From assembly GCA_017458865.1 (NCBI GenBank), contig JAFSZW010000339.1:1-16154 (forward strand): DNA of 16,154 nt, given 5' to 3'. This stretch comes from Clostridia bacterium. GTDB taxonomy: Bacteria > Bacillota > Clostridia > Christensenellales > Aristaeellaceae. Below, one piece after another: positions 6,458-14,607 of the stretch; position 1 is the first letter of the stretch, and every line of letters starts with the position of its first letter. A program made the position numbers and the translations under genes. A model generated the notes under the pieces. It was not told the DNA's origin, ran no database searches, and saw only the letters and a list, made by a program, of their open reading frames with translations.

Positions 6458-8161
6458 TTGAAACTTTGCGGAGCAGCCATTTTAATTGAATGTCTCATTG
6501 AACAGGGAACGGAGACGATTTTCGGCTTCCCGGGCGGTGCCGTGTTGCCGATTTATGATGAACTCTATAAGCGGAGCGACCGTATCGGACATGTCCTGAC
6601 AGCACATGAGCAGCATGCGGGACATGCCGCGGACGGCTATGCGCGCGTAACAGGGAAAACCGGCGTGTGCCTTGCAACCAGCGGTCCGGGCGCAACCAAT
6701 CTCGTCACGGCAATTGCTACGGCATACATGGACTCGACACCGACGGTCTTTATTACCGGAAACGTGCCGCAGAGCCTGATGGGTACCGACTCCTTCCAGG
6801 AAGCGGATATTTCAGGCATTACCATGCCGATTACGAAGCACAATTACATGGTGACGGACGTCAGAAAGTTGGCGGATACCATCCGTGAGGCGTTCTTTAT
6901 TGCGGCGACCGGCCGTCCGGGACCTGTGCTGGTGGATATCCCCAAGGATGTCCAGATTGCGGAAACGGATTATGTGCCGGCGACTGGCGATGCGCTGATT
7001 CCGCCGCTTTCTGCCAGCCATCCGACCGTGCAGCTGCGGCCTGTCGGCGCTGCCCTGGAGCGGTACAAGCTGCGGGTAGAGCCGTATGTGGCCAGGGCCG
7101 TTGAACTGGTGCAAAATGCCGAGCGCCCGCTGATTTATTATGGCGGCGGCATCATCCTTTCCGGCGCGGAGCAGGAGCTGCTTGAACTGGCAGAGCGGAT
7201 TGATGCGCCTGTGGTTTCGTCCCTGATGGGACTGGGCGCGCTCTCTGAGGCCAATCCCAGAATGCTGGGCATGCTCGGCATGCATGGCACGCATGCGGCC
7301 AACATCGCGATGCAGCGCTGCGACCTGCTGGTCGCCATAGGCGTCCGGTTCTCAGACCGCGCACTGGGCAATGCGGCGGCTTTTGCACCGAATGCCAAAG
7401 TGCTCCACATCGATATTGACCGGGCAGAGATCAACAAGAACGTGACGACCACGCTGCATATTACCGGCGATGCAAGGACGGTTCTGGGGCTGCTCCTGCC
7501 ACGCCTTGAGCAGAAGGAACATCCTGTCTGGATGCATCAGGCGCAGAGCATGGCTGAGGAGCATCTCACCAATGACCTGTTTGAGCCGAGAAAGATCCTG
7601 AGGACGATGTCCGATCTGGCGCCGGATATTACGGTTGCAACGGACGTCGGTCAGCACCAGATGTGGACGGCGCAGCATTTCCCGTTCATCCGCCCGCATC
7701 AGCTGGTGACCAGCGGCGGTCTGGGCACAATGGGATTCGGCCTTGGCGCGGCGATGGGCGCTGCGAAGGCACAGGGCAAGCCGGTTGTGCTGGTGACAGG
7801 CGACGGCTCCTTCCGCATGAACCTGACAGAACTGTCAACCATTGCATATTACCAGTTCCCTGTAATCGTCGTGCTGTTCAACAACGGTACACTCGGCATG
7901 GTCCGGCAGTGGCAGACACTGTTCTTCGGCAAACGGTATTCGCAGACAACCCTTGACCGTGGGCCGGATTTCATGAAACTGGCAGATGCCTACGGCATTA
8001 AGAGCGTACGGGTGGACAATGTGGCAGCATTTGAGGCTGCGTTCAGGGAGGCACTGACACTTGGCGCACCTTACCTGATTGAGTGCATGCTGGATATTGA
8101 TGAGATGGTTGCACCGATGGTCGCACCAGGCTCACCGATTGATTCCTTCTGCCTCAATTAA
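6458..8161 (+). CDS. ilvB: Acetolactate synthase large (catalytic) subunit
   Basis: Condenses pyruvate with a second pyruvate or with 2-oxobutyrate, using thiamine diphosphate, FAD and Mg2+; this is the first common step of valine, leucine and isoleucine synthesis. The 567-residue protein has the catalytic glutamate E51 in LTAHEQHAGHAADGYAR, the LATSGPGATN loop (72-81) and the ThDP motif starting at GDGSF (448-452) and ending in NN (475-476). The following GTLGMVRQWQTLFFGKRYSQT is typical of biosynthetic, FAD-containing enzymes rather than catabolic AlsS. The start is TTG at 6458 with AAGGGTGA five bases upstream; no in-frame ATG is available nearby and the N-terminus KLCGAAILIECL matches the family. 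The poor start codon may lower translation. It is the first gene after the T-box leader and is followed 24 bases later by its regulatory subunit. Confidence 0.97.
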   Translation: MKLCGAAILIECLIEQGTETIFGFPGGAVLPIYDELYKRSDRIGHVLTAHEQHAGHAADGYARVTGKTGVCLATSGPGATNLVTAIATAYMDSTPTVFITGNVPQSLMGTDSFQEADISGITMPITKHNYMVTDVRKLADTIREAFFIAATGRPGPVLVDIPKDVQIAETDYVPATGDALIPPLSASHPTVQLRPVGAALERYKLRVEPYVARAVELVQNAERPLIYYGGGIILSGAEQELLELAERIDAPVVSSLMGLGALSEANPRMLGMLGMHGTHAANIAMQRCDLLVAIGVRFSDRALGNAAAFAPNAKVLHIDIDRAEINKNVTTTLHITGDARTVLGLLLPRLEQKEHPVWMHQAQSMAEEHLTNDLFEPRKILRTMSDLAPDITVATDVGQHQMWTAQHFPFIRPHQLVTSGGLGTMGFGLGAAMGAAKAQGKPVVLVTGDGSFRMNLTELSTIAYYQFPVIVVLFNNGTLGMVRQWQTLFFGKRYSQTTLDRGPDFMKLADAYGIKSVRVDNVAAFEAAFREALTLGAPYLIECMLDIDEMVAPMVAPGSPIDSFCLN

Positions 8162-8185
8162 CCGGGCTGAGATGGAGGGCGTTTT

Positions 8186-8710
8186 ATGAATAAAAACGGA
8201 CAGAACCGATATACCGTTGGCGTGCTGGTCAGCAATGAACCCGGCGTATTGTCCAGGGTATCCGGCCTTTTTTCCCGCCGCGGATTCAATATTGAGAGCC
8301 TGGCTGTCGGCCCGACGCAGGATCAGAGCGTATCGAGGATCACCATTGTGGTGCTCGGCGATGACTCGAGCGTGGAGCAGCTGGTCCAGCAGCTCTACAA
8401 GCTGATCTGTGTGCGCAAGGTCCGGGTATATGATCCCGCCAGCACCGTTGAGCGTCAGCTGGTTATGGTCAAGGTTGCAGCCAATGCCTCGGATCGCGAG
8501 GGACTCATGCGGCTGGTCGAGATCTTTAAGGCGAAAGTTGTGGATGTCACCCGTGACTCCCTGTCGCTTACGATTACCGGTGATATCGACAAGGTCAGCG
8601 CCATGATAGAACTGCTTGAGGATTACGGAATCATGGAGATTGTCAGGACCGGTACGGTCGCGCTTCAGCGTGGAAGCCAGATCATGAACTCCGAGATTTT
8701 CGATCTGTAA
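8186..8710 (+). CDS. ilvN: Acetolactate synthase small (regulatory) subunit
   Basis: A 174-residue protein with an N-terminal ACT domain (about residues 8-80): RYTVGVLVSNEPGVLSRVSGLFSRRGFNIESL, then the usual C-terminal domain with LMVKV, EIFKAKVVDVT and ITGDIDKVSAMIELLEDYGIMEIVRTG. It binds the IlvB catalytic subunit, raises its activity and makes it sensitive to valine feedback. Length fits the long IlvH/IlvN class (about 160-175). The ATG at 8186 has GGAGG about nine bases upstream and lies 24 bases after ilvB, consistent with co-transcription and matched production of the two subunits. Confidence 0.96.
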   Translation: MNKNGQNRYTVGVLVSNEPGVLSRVSGLFSRRGFNIESLAVGPTQDQSVSRITIVVLGDDSSVEQLVQQLYKLICVRKVRVYDPASTVERQLVMVKVAANASDREGLMRLVEIFKAKVVDVTRDSLSLTITGDIDKVSAMIELLEDYGIMEIVRTGTVALQRGSQIMNSEIFDL

Positions 8711-8720
8711 CAGCTTATCC

Positions 8721-8734
8721 GCGGGGTGGCCCGC
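8721..8734 (+). other. GC-rich hairpin in the ilvN-ilvC gap
   Basis: GCGGG-GTGG-CCCGC forms a five-pair stem with a four-base loop. No T-run follows, so it is not an intrinsic terminator; it might be an RNA processing or stability element ahead of ilvC. The gap is 75 bases, the largest inside the operon. Confidence 0.35.
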
Positions 8735-8785
8735 ATTCAATAATCCGGATTTGATTTTACACTCACTAAAGGGAGGAAAATTAGT

Positions 8786-9787
8786 ATGGCTCAGATGTTC
8801 TACGAGCAGGATTGCTCACTCTCATTCCTTGAGGGGAAAAAGATTGCGATTGTCGGTTATGGCTCCCAGGGACACGCACATGCGCTTAACCTGAAGGATT
8901 CCGGCTGCGATGTCGTTGTTGCACTGTATGAGGGCTCCAAGAGCTGGAAGAAAGCAGAGGAAGCCGGTCTGACGGTTATGACCACTGCTGAGGCTGCCAA
9001 GGTTGCTGACCTGATCATGATCCTCATCAATGATGAGAAGCAGGCTGCCATGTATGAGAAGGACATTGCGCCTTATCTGCGTCCCGGCATGATCCTGGCA
9101 TTCGCGCATGGCTTCAACATTCACTTTGGCTGCATCCGCCCGCCCAAAGATGTTGACGTCATCATGGTTGCCCCCAAGGGCCCGGGCCACACGGTTCGCA
9201 GCCAGTATCTCGAGGGCAAGGGTGTTCCGGACCTTATCGCTGTTTATCAGGATGCCTCCGGCAAGGCCCAGGATATCGCGCTGGCTTATGCAGCCGGTAT
9301 CGGCGGCGCTCGTGCGGGTATTCTCAAGACGACGTTCCGCGAGGAGACTGAGACCGACCTGTTCGGCGAGCAGTGCGTCCTCTGCGGCGGCGTAACCGCC
9401 CTGATGAAGGCTGGATTTGACACGCTGGTTGAGGCAGGCTATCAGCCGGAGAACGCTTACTTTGAGTGCATCCATGAGATGAAGCTCATCGTTGACCTGA
9501 TCTTCGCTCACGGCTTTGCCGGCATGCGCTATTCCATCTCCAACACCGCTGAGTTCGGCGACTACGAGATTGGCAACCGCCTGATCACCGAGGAAACCAA
9601 GAAGGAAATGAAGAAGGTCCTGAGCGAGATCCAGGATGGCACCTTTGCCCGCAGCTGGCTGCTTGAGAACCAGGCTGGCTGTCCGCACTTCCTGGCCCGC
9701 CGCCGCATTGAGGCTGGAAGCAAGCTGGAAGAGGTCGGCAAGGATCTGCGCAGCAAGATGAGCTGGACCGGAAAGGTTGAACTGTAA
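8786..9787 (+). CDS. ilvC: Ketol-acid reductoisomerase (class I)
   Basis: Converts 2-acetolactate or 2-aceto-2-hydroxybutyrate to the 2,3-dihydroxy acids with NAD(P)H and Mg2+. At 333 residues it is a short class I enzyme. The Rossmann motif GYGSQGHAHALNL is at 24-36, the cofactor loop LYEGSKSW at 47-54, the catalytic-region histidine in FAHGFNIHFG (106-115), and the metal ligands D191, E195 (in ETDLFGEQ) and E227, E231 (in FECIHEM). The cofactor loop lacks the arginine seen in many NADPH-type loops (LREGS), having tyrosine instead, but keeps both serines. A strong AGGGAGG site precedes the ATG. Codon use is biased towards C-ending codons (GCC, ATC, GGC), suggesting high expression. The stop overlaps the ilvD start by one base. 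Confidence 0.97.
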   Translation: MAQMFYEQDCSLSFLEGKKIAIVGYGSQGHAHALNLKDSGCDVVVALYEGSKSWKKAEEAGLTVMTTAEAAKVADLIMILINDEKQAAMYEKDIAPYLRPGMILAFAHGFNIHFGCIRPPKDVDVIMVAPKGPGHTVRSQYLEGKGVPDLIAVYQDASGKAQDIALAYAAGIGGARAGILKTTFREETETDLFGEQCVLCGGVTALMKAGFDTLVEAGYQPENAYFECIHEMKLIVDLIFAHGFAGMRYSISNTAEFGDYEIGNRLITEETKKEMKKVLSEIQDGTFARSWLLENQAGCPHFLARRRIEAGSKLEEVGKDLRSKMSWTGKVEL

Positions 9788-11457
9788 TGGAAAGAATCAG
9801 TGATCGCGTAAAGTGTGGTCCCGAGAAGGCGCCGCACCGCTCTCTTTGGAAAGCGCTGGGTCTGACGGACGAGGAACTCGGCCGTCCCCTGATCGGCGTT
9901 GTTTCCGCACAGTCTGACTGTGTCCCGGGACACAACCATCTCAAGAACATCGCTCAGGCTGTCAAGGACGGCATTCGGATGGCCGGCGGCGTGCCGGTAG
10001 AGTTCCCGGCAATTGGTGTCTGCGACGGCATTGCCATGGGTCATGTCGGCATGAAATATTCGCTGGCTTCCCGTGAACTGATTGCGGACAGCTGCGAATC
10101 CATGGCTATCGCACATGGCTTTGACGGCATGGTGTTCATCCCCAACTGCGACAAGATCGTGCCTGGTATGCTGATGGCGGCCCGCCGCCTCAACCTGCCC
10201 GCCATGGTCGTATCCGGCGGCCCGATGCTCCCCGGCAAGATGCCTGGCAGAGAGGGCGATCTGGATCTGAACTCCGTCTTTGAGGCGGTTGGCGCTTACA
10301 AGGCCGGTAAGATTGATGACAAGGGTCTCAATGATGTCGAGTCCAGCGCCTGCCCGGGCTGCGGTTCCTGCTCCGGCATGTTCACAGCCAACTCTATGAA
10401 CTGCATCACCGAGGTTATCGGTATGGCACTGCCTGGAAACGGCACCATTTCCGCCGTTGACGGCGCCCGTATCCGCCTGGCCAAGCGCACCGGCATGCGC
10501 GTGGTGAAGATGGTCGAGGAAGGCCTCACACCTGACAAGATCATGACCGAGAAGGCATTCCGCAATGCGCTCTGCCTGGATATGGCACTTGGCTGCTCCA
10601 CCAATACGGTGCTGCATCTGCCGGCCATTGCCCATGAGGCAGGCATTGACTTTGACCTGAACTGGGTGAACGAGACCAGCGCCAAGGTGCCGAACCTGTG
10701 CCACCTGGCACCGGCCGGTGCGCATCACGTCATTGACCTGCATCTGGCAGGCGGCGTAATGGGCGTCCTGAGCGAGCTCCTCGGACGCGGCCTCCTCTTT
10801 GAGGATGCTCTGACGGCTTCCGGTGAGACGCTGGGCGAGGAAATCGCACATGCGAAGAACTTCAACCATGAGGTGATCCGTCCGTTTGATCATCCCTATT
10901 CCGAGACCGGCGGCCTCATGATCCTGCGCGGCAACATCGCCGTTGACGGCGCAGTTGTCAAGCGCAGCGCAGTAGCACCTGAAATGCTCGTCCACGAGGG
11001 CCCGGCCCGCGTGTTTGACAGCGAGGATGCTGCGATTAAGGCGATCTATGAGAGTCAGATCCATCCGGGCGATGTAGTGGTTATCCGCTACGAGGGCCCG
11101 AAGGGCGGTCCTGGCATGCGCGAGATGCTCTCGCCGACATCCGCTATCTGCGGCATGGGCCTCGATAAAGAGGTTGCCCTGATCACGGATGGACGCTTCT
11201 CCGGTGCGACCCGTGGTGCGGCCATCGGCCATGTATCGCCTGAGGCTGCAAGCGGCGGTCTCATCGGACTGGTTGAGGAGGGCGACATCATCTCCATCAA
11301 CATCCCTGAAGGAAAGCTTGAGCTCAAGGTGGATGAGGCAACACTCAGTGCCCGCAAGGCAAAGTGGGTCTGCCCGCCGCCAAACGTCACGAAGGGATAC
11401 CTGGCACGCTATGCCAAACTGGTTTCCTCCGCGAACAAGGGTGCAGTTGTCGAATAA
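9787..11457 (+). CDS. ilvD: Dihydroxy-acid dehydratase
   Basis: Dehydrates 2,3-dihydroxy-isovalerate and 2,3-dihydroxy-3-methylvalerate to the 2-oxo acids, using an Fe-S cluster. The 556-residue protein has SAQSDCVPGHNHL (40-52), cluster cysteine C121 in PNCDKIVPGMLMA (119-131), SACPGCGSCSGMFTANSMNC (187-206) holding the second cluster cysteine region, LPGNGT, and late motifs GPKGGPGMREM and DGRFSGATRGAAIGHVSPEA. The ATG shares one base with the ilvC stop (TAATG), a typical translational coupling. Like ilvC it has strong high-expression codon bias. It is the last gene of the operon; no leuABCD or ilvA is linked, so leucine-specific steps lie elsewhere. Confidence 0.98.
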   Translation: MERISDRVKCGPEKAPHRSLWKALGLTDEELGRPLIGVVSAQSDCVPGHNHLKNIAQAVKDGIRMAGGVPVEFPAIGVCDGIAMGHVGMKYSLASRELIADSCESMAIAHGFDGMVFIPNCDKIVPGMLMAARRLNLPAMVVSGGPMLPGKMPGREGDLDLNSVFEAVGAYKAGKIDDKGLNDVESSACPGCGSCSGMFTANSMNCITEVIGMALPGNGTISAVDGARIRLAKRTGMRVVKMVEEGLTPDKIMTEKAFRNALCLDMALGCSTNTVLHLPAIAHEAGIDFDLNWVNETSAKVPNLCHLAPAGAHHVIDLHLAGGVMGVLSELLGRGLLFEDALTASGETLGEEIAHAKNFNHEVIRPFDHPYSETGGLMILRGNIAVDGAVVKRSAVAPEMLVHEGPARVFDSEDAAIKAIYESQIHPGDVVVIRYEGPKGGPGMREMLSPTSAICGMGLDKEVALITDGRFSGATRGAAIGHVSPEAASGGLIGLVEEGDIISINIPEGKLELKVDEATLSARKAKWVCPPPNVTKGYLARYAKLVSSANKGAVVE

Positions 11458-11463
11458 CAAACA

Positions 11464-11493
11464 AAAGGACAGCGGGAAGCCGCTGTCCTTTTT
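11464..11493 (+). terminator. Intrinsic terminator of the ilv operon
   Basis: AGGACAGCGG (11466-11475) and CCGCTGTCCT (11480-11489) form a perfect ten-pair stem with a GAAG loop, flanked by As and Ts, six bases after the ilvD stop. Confidence 0.95.
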
Positions 11494-11595
11494 CATGACG
11501 GCTGATCGTCGACGATACTGCGATAGGGCCAACACTGTACGGCAGCAACGGGATTATGCACGCCGGATGCAGTTCCGATCTGCGAAAATTCCGGC

Positions 11596-11624
11596 TTTAT
11601 TATCTGCGCGTTTGGTGATATACT
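11596..11624 (+). promoter_or_regulatory. Extended -10 promoter for the mrnC-thyX-rlmB-yacP-sigH group
   Basis: TGA-TATACT (11616-11624) is an extended -10 element; 17 bases before the hexamer is a weak -35, TTTATT (11596-11601). It lies between the ilv terminator and mrnC, so transcription would start near 11631. Confidence 0.6.
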
Positions 11625-11668
11625 AATCATGGGGTTTTATAGAAACTGAAAAAGGGAGGCTGCCAAAG

Positions 11669-12109
11669 GTGAATCCGCTTGTGCTGGAGGACTTTGATAA
11701 GGCCTTTTCATTTGGAGATACGAGATCATTCAATGCACTGCAGCTGGCTTATCTGGGTGATACACTGCATGATCTGTATGTCCGCTCATATCTGCTTACT
11801 TCAGGCATGCAGGTGGGCGCCATGCACAAAATGGCGACCCGAATGGTCAGCGCCGGCGCTCAGACGGCGATGCTGGAGGCGATCCGGGGGGAACTGGATG
11901 AGGAGGAGCAGGATATAGTCAAAAAGGGCAGAAATGCCCAGGCAAAACACGCACCGCCGAAACATGCCAGTGCGGCAGATTATGGACAGGCGACGGGACT
12001 TGAGGCACTCTGGGGAATGCTTTATGTAAAGCAGCGTCAGGAAAGGATGCTGTACCTGATGGGGCGTGCGCTTGAGAAGACGGAGGAACTATGGGGAAAG
12101 CACAACTGA
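11669..12109 (+). CDS. mrnC: Mini-ribonuclease 3 (23S rRNA maturation)
   Basis: An RNase III catalytic domain without the double-stranded RNA-binding domain, which in Bacillus trims 23S rRNA precursors. The 146-residue protein shows ALQLAYLGDTLHDLYVRSYLL (23-43) with the catalytic aspartate D31, the helix ending EEEQDIVKKGRNA, and PPKHASAADYGQATGLEALWGMLYVKQRQERM, all classic for the family. The start is GTG at 11669, with GGGAGG nine bases upstream. It normally follows cysS in Clostridia, but here it follows the ilv operon with its own promoter. Its last 19 bases overlap thyX. Confidence 0.93.
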   Translation: MNPLVLEDFDKAFSFGDTRSFNALQLAYLGDTLHDLYVRSYLLTSGMQVGAMHKMATRMVSAGAQTAMLEAIRGELDEEEQDIVKKGRNAQAKHAPPKHASAADYGQATGLEALWGMLYVKQRQERMLYLMGRALEKTEELWGKHN

Positions 12110-12837
12110 AAGTAAAACTTCTGACGATGACACCGGATCCGGATAAGCTGACAGCACTTGCGGCCAGAATGTGTTATTCCGGCATGGATATGGACCAGCT
12201 GCTTGAACGGGTGGATACGCAGGATCAGGCGGCATTTCTTGAGGGCGTTATGGGGCGTGGACATCTGTCAGTGGCCGAGCACGCGAGTTTTTCATTCCTG
12301 GTAGAAGGCGTCAGCCGGGCACTGCTGGCACAGCTGACACGTCACCGCATTGCGTCATTTTCCGTTCAGAGCCAGCGCTACGTCTCCATGGAGAAGACGT
12401 TTGATTATGTCATTCCGCCTGCGATTACTGCGCTTGGACCGGAGGCTGAAAAACGGTATATCAGTCAGATGGACCAGATGCATAACTGGTACTGCGAATG
12501 GCAGACAGCGCTTGGCGGTCAGGGACAGTCCAGCAATGAGGATGCCCGATTTGTTTTGCCGAACGCGGCGGCGACGCGGCTTGTTGTGACGATGAATGCC
12601 AGGGAACTGGCACATTTCTTTTCGCTGCGCTGCTGCGGACGGGCACAGTGGGAAATCCGCGAGATGGCCTGGCAGATGCTGATCTGCTGCAGGCAGGCAG
12701 CACCGGTGCTGTTTGCGAAGGCCGGACCAGCGTGCCTTTCGGGACCCTGTCCGGAGGGCAAAAACAGCTGCGGCCAGATGGCGGCGATGCGGGCAAGGGC
12801 AGCGTCAATCGGCAAAATGGACGGGACGGATGCCTGA
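12091..12837 (+). CDS. thyX: FAD-dependent thymidylate synthase ThyX
   Basis: Makes dTMP from dUMP using methylene-tetrahydrofolate, FAD and NADPH; unrelated to ThyA. The 248-residue protein has GHLSVAEHASFSFLVEGVSRALLAQ (57-81), then the signature RHRxxSxxxxSxRY as RHRIASFSVQSQRY (84-97), and RCCGRAQWEIREMA near the C-terminus, which supplies the other substrate-binding arginine. A cysteine-containing tail (GPACLSGPCPEGKNSCGQM) follows, as often seen in clostridial members. The ATG has GGAGG seven bases upstream and overlaps mrnC by 19 bases, so they are translated from one transcript. Confidence 0.97.
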   Translation: MGKAQLKVKLLTMTPDPDKLTALAARMCYSGMDMDQLLERVDTQDQAAFLEGVMGRGHLSVAEHASFSFLVEGVSRALLAQLTRHRIASFSVQSQRYVSMEKTFDYVIPPAITALGPEAEKRYISQMDQMHNWYCEWQTALGGQGQSSNEDARFVLPNAAATRLVVTMNARELAHFFSLRCCGRAQWEIREMAWQMLICCRQAAPVLFAKAGPACLSGPCPEGKNSCGQMAAMRARAASIGKMDGTDA

Positions 12838-12905
12838 ACCGGAAGCAGTGTTGTGAATGACTTGAAGGACGAGAATGAACGCACAGGGGGAGAGAGGCAC
12901 TAATT

Positions 12906-14093
12906 ATGGCGTTTTATGATAAGTTTACCGGAAAGAAAAAAAGCCCGCGAGATGACTGGCGGGACGATGAGAAGACGCTGCGCCCGAAACGGGACAGGGC
13001 GCTGATCGGCGAGAAGGGGAATGCGAAAAAGCCTGATCACGGGCAGCAGAAACCCGAACGTGAATTTGCGGATAAGGACTGGAAACGCGGGAACGCGGAC
13101 AGAACCGGCGGCGGATCGCGTGAATATGGAAAGGGCGCACCACGCGCAGAGCGCAGTGGGGACACCCGGCATTTTGGAAAGAACCAGGGCACTGCCGGCG
13201 GCAGAGGCGACAGGGAACAGCCGAGACAGCCTCGGGAGGAGAGGCGTCCCTATGACGACAGACGCCCGCGCGATGACAGGCAGGCCTTTGACGGAAAGCA
13301 TCCGACAGAGCGCATGCAGCAGGGCGGACGGGAGTACACGGCTGCGCCGGAGGCGGAGCATGAGGCAGAGAATCTGCTGGTTGGACGCAATCCGATCCGC
13401 GAGGCGCTTAAGGCCGGTCGTGACATGGAAAAGCTGCTGGTGGCGCGGGGCGAGCTGATGGGCTCTGCCAGGGAGATTGTCGCCATGGCCCGGGAACAGC
13501 ACGTTGTGGTACAGGAAGTGGACCGGGTACGCCTGGATGCCATGGCACCGAATCATCAGGGGATGATTGCGGTGGTTTCAGCCTATGAGTACCATACCAT
13601 GGAGGACATCTTTCGGAGGGCGACGGACAGGGGAGAAGAACCGTTTATTGTCGTACTTGACGGCATTGTGGATCCGCATAATCTCGGCGCCATCATCAGG
13701 AGCGCAGAGTGCGCGGGTGCGCATGGTGTCATCATCCCGACGCGGCGTGCTGTCGGCCTGACGCCGTCGGCGGTCAAGGCCAGCGCAGGTGCGGTGGAGC
13801 ATATTCCTGTGGTGCGGGAGACGAATCTCTCAAGGACACTGGAATATCTCAAGAAAGAGGGATGCTGGGTGTTCGGTACTGCCATGGATGGCAAGAATTA
13901 CCGGAGTGCGGACTATTCCGGACCGGTAGCACTGGTGATTGGCTCAGAGGGCGATGGTATCTCCAAGCTGGTTGCAGAGCATTGTGACGATATGGTGACC
14001 ATTCCGATGTACGGTGAGATTGACTCACTCAACGCATCTGTGGCAGCAGGCATTGTACTCTTTGCTATTGCGGAAAAACGAGGTGCCAGGTGA
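12906..14093 (+). CDS. rlmB: RlmB/TrmH-family 23S rRNA 2'-O-methyltransferase with long disordered N-terminus
   Basis: A SpoU-class enzyme of the 2'-O-ribose methyltransferase type, normally modifying G2251 of 23S rRNA. Of 395 residues, about 157-395 are the canonical protein: substrate-binding domain beginning LLVGRNPIREALKAG, motif 1 DPHNLGAIIRSAECAG (256-271), motif 2 VIGSEGDGIS (344-353) and motif 3 IPMYGEIDSLNASVAAGIVLFA (366-387), which form the trefoil knot that binds S-adenosylmethionine. Residues 1-155 are low-complexity, rich in R, D, G, K, Q and E, and predicted to be disordered; typical RlmB is about 245 residues. The ATG has GGAGAGAGG upstream. The stop overlaps the next start (GTGA). 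The exact rRNA target is inferred from family and gene order. Confidence 0.92.
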   Translation: MAFYDKFTGKKKSPRDDWRDDEKTLRPKRDRALIGEKGNAKKPDHGQQKPEREFADKDWKRGNADRTGGGSREYGKGAPRAERSGDTRHFGKNQGTAGGRGDREQPRQPREERRPYDDRRPRDDRQAFDGKHPTERMQQGGREYTAAPEAEHEAENLLVGRNPIREALKAGRDMEKLLVARGELMGSAREIVAMAREQHVVVQEVDRVRLDAMAPNHQGMIAVVSAYEYHTMEDIFRRATDRGEEPFIVVLDGIVDPHNLGAIIRSAECAGAHGVIIPTRRAVGLTPSAVKASAGAVEHIPVVRETNLSRTLEYLKKEGCWVFGTAMDGKNYRSADYSGPVALVIGSEGDGISKLVAEHCDDMVTIPMYGEIDSLNASVAAGIVLFAIAEKRGAR

Positions 14094-14605
14094 AGCCGCT
14101 TCTCCTGGTGGACGGATACAACGTGATCGGGGCATGGTCGGTCCCTCAGCGGGAACATCTGACGATTGAGGAGTCGAGGGACAGGCTCATTCACATGATC
14201 GCGGATTACGCGGGTTATTCGGGTGAGGAGGTCATCGTCGTATTTGACGGCCATTATACGGATCGGCCGATCAGTACCCGGATGGAGCAGTACGGCATTC
14301 AGGTCGTGTTCACCAGGCACGGCGAGAGTGCTGACAATTTCATTGAGGCAACCTGTGAGGCAACACCCAAATGGCGCAAGGTTCGGGTGGCAACCAGCGA
14401 TTCTGTGGAACAGACCGTGACGATGGGACGCGGCGCTGTGCGCGTCTCATCCCGGGAATTCCTGATCGAGCTGACACAGGTCCGTACGCAGGGCAGGAAG
14501 ACTGCGTCGGAGCTCCCAAGGTCGCGCGGGGATCTGCTGACAAGGCTCAGTTCTGAGCAGCGTGAAATCTTCGACCGGATGCGGAAAGGCGAGGCGGAAG
14601 AGTAG
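14090..14605 (+). CDS. yacP: NYN-domain ribonuclease, YacP/Rae1 family
   Basis: A 171-residue PIN-like (NYN) nuclease; the Bacillus homologue Rae1 is a ribosome-associated endoribonuclease that cuts mRNA in the A site. The acidic catalytic set is visible: D8 in LLVDGYNVIGAW, D53 in VVFDGHY, D82 in ESADNFIE, and D104 in VATSDSVEQ. The C-terminal part is charged (LPRSRGDLLTRLSSEQREIFDRMRKGEAEE). The start is GTG, overlapping the rlmB stop by four bases, with GAGGTG upstream, so translation is coupled. The order rlmB-yacP-sigH is conserved in Bacillota and supports the call. Confidence 0.93.
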   Translation: MKPLLLVDGYNVIGAWSVPQREHLTIEESRDRLIHMIADYAGYSGEEVIVVFDGHYTDRPISTRMEQYGIQVVFTRHGESADNFIEATCEATPKWRKVRVATSDSVEQTVTMGRGAVRVSSREFLIELTQVRTQGRKTASELPRSRGDLLTRLSSEQREIFDRMRKGEAEE

Positions 14606-14607
14606 GA

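Noticed and set aside
8822..9688. 288-codon - strand open frame opposite ilvC
   Set aside because: Same cause: shadow of a highly codon-biased gene; the protein resembles nothing and has no start signals.
9562..11535. 657-codon open frame on the - strand opposite ilvC/ilvD
   Set aside because: It lies wholly over two unmistakable enzymes with strong third-position bias, which opens the opposite frame; it has no recognisable domain or ribosome binding site.
12900..13556. 218-codon - strand open frame opposite the RlmB tail
   Set aside because: Caused by the low-complexity R/G/D coding on the + strand; no supporting start signal or domain.
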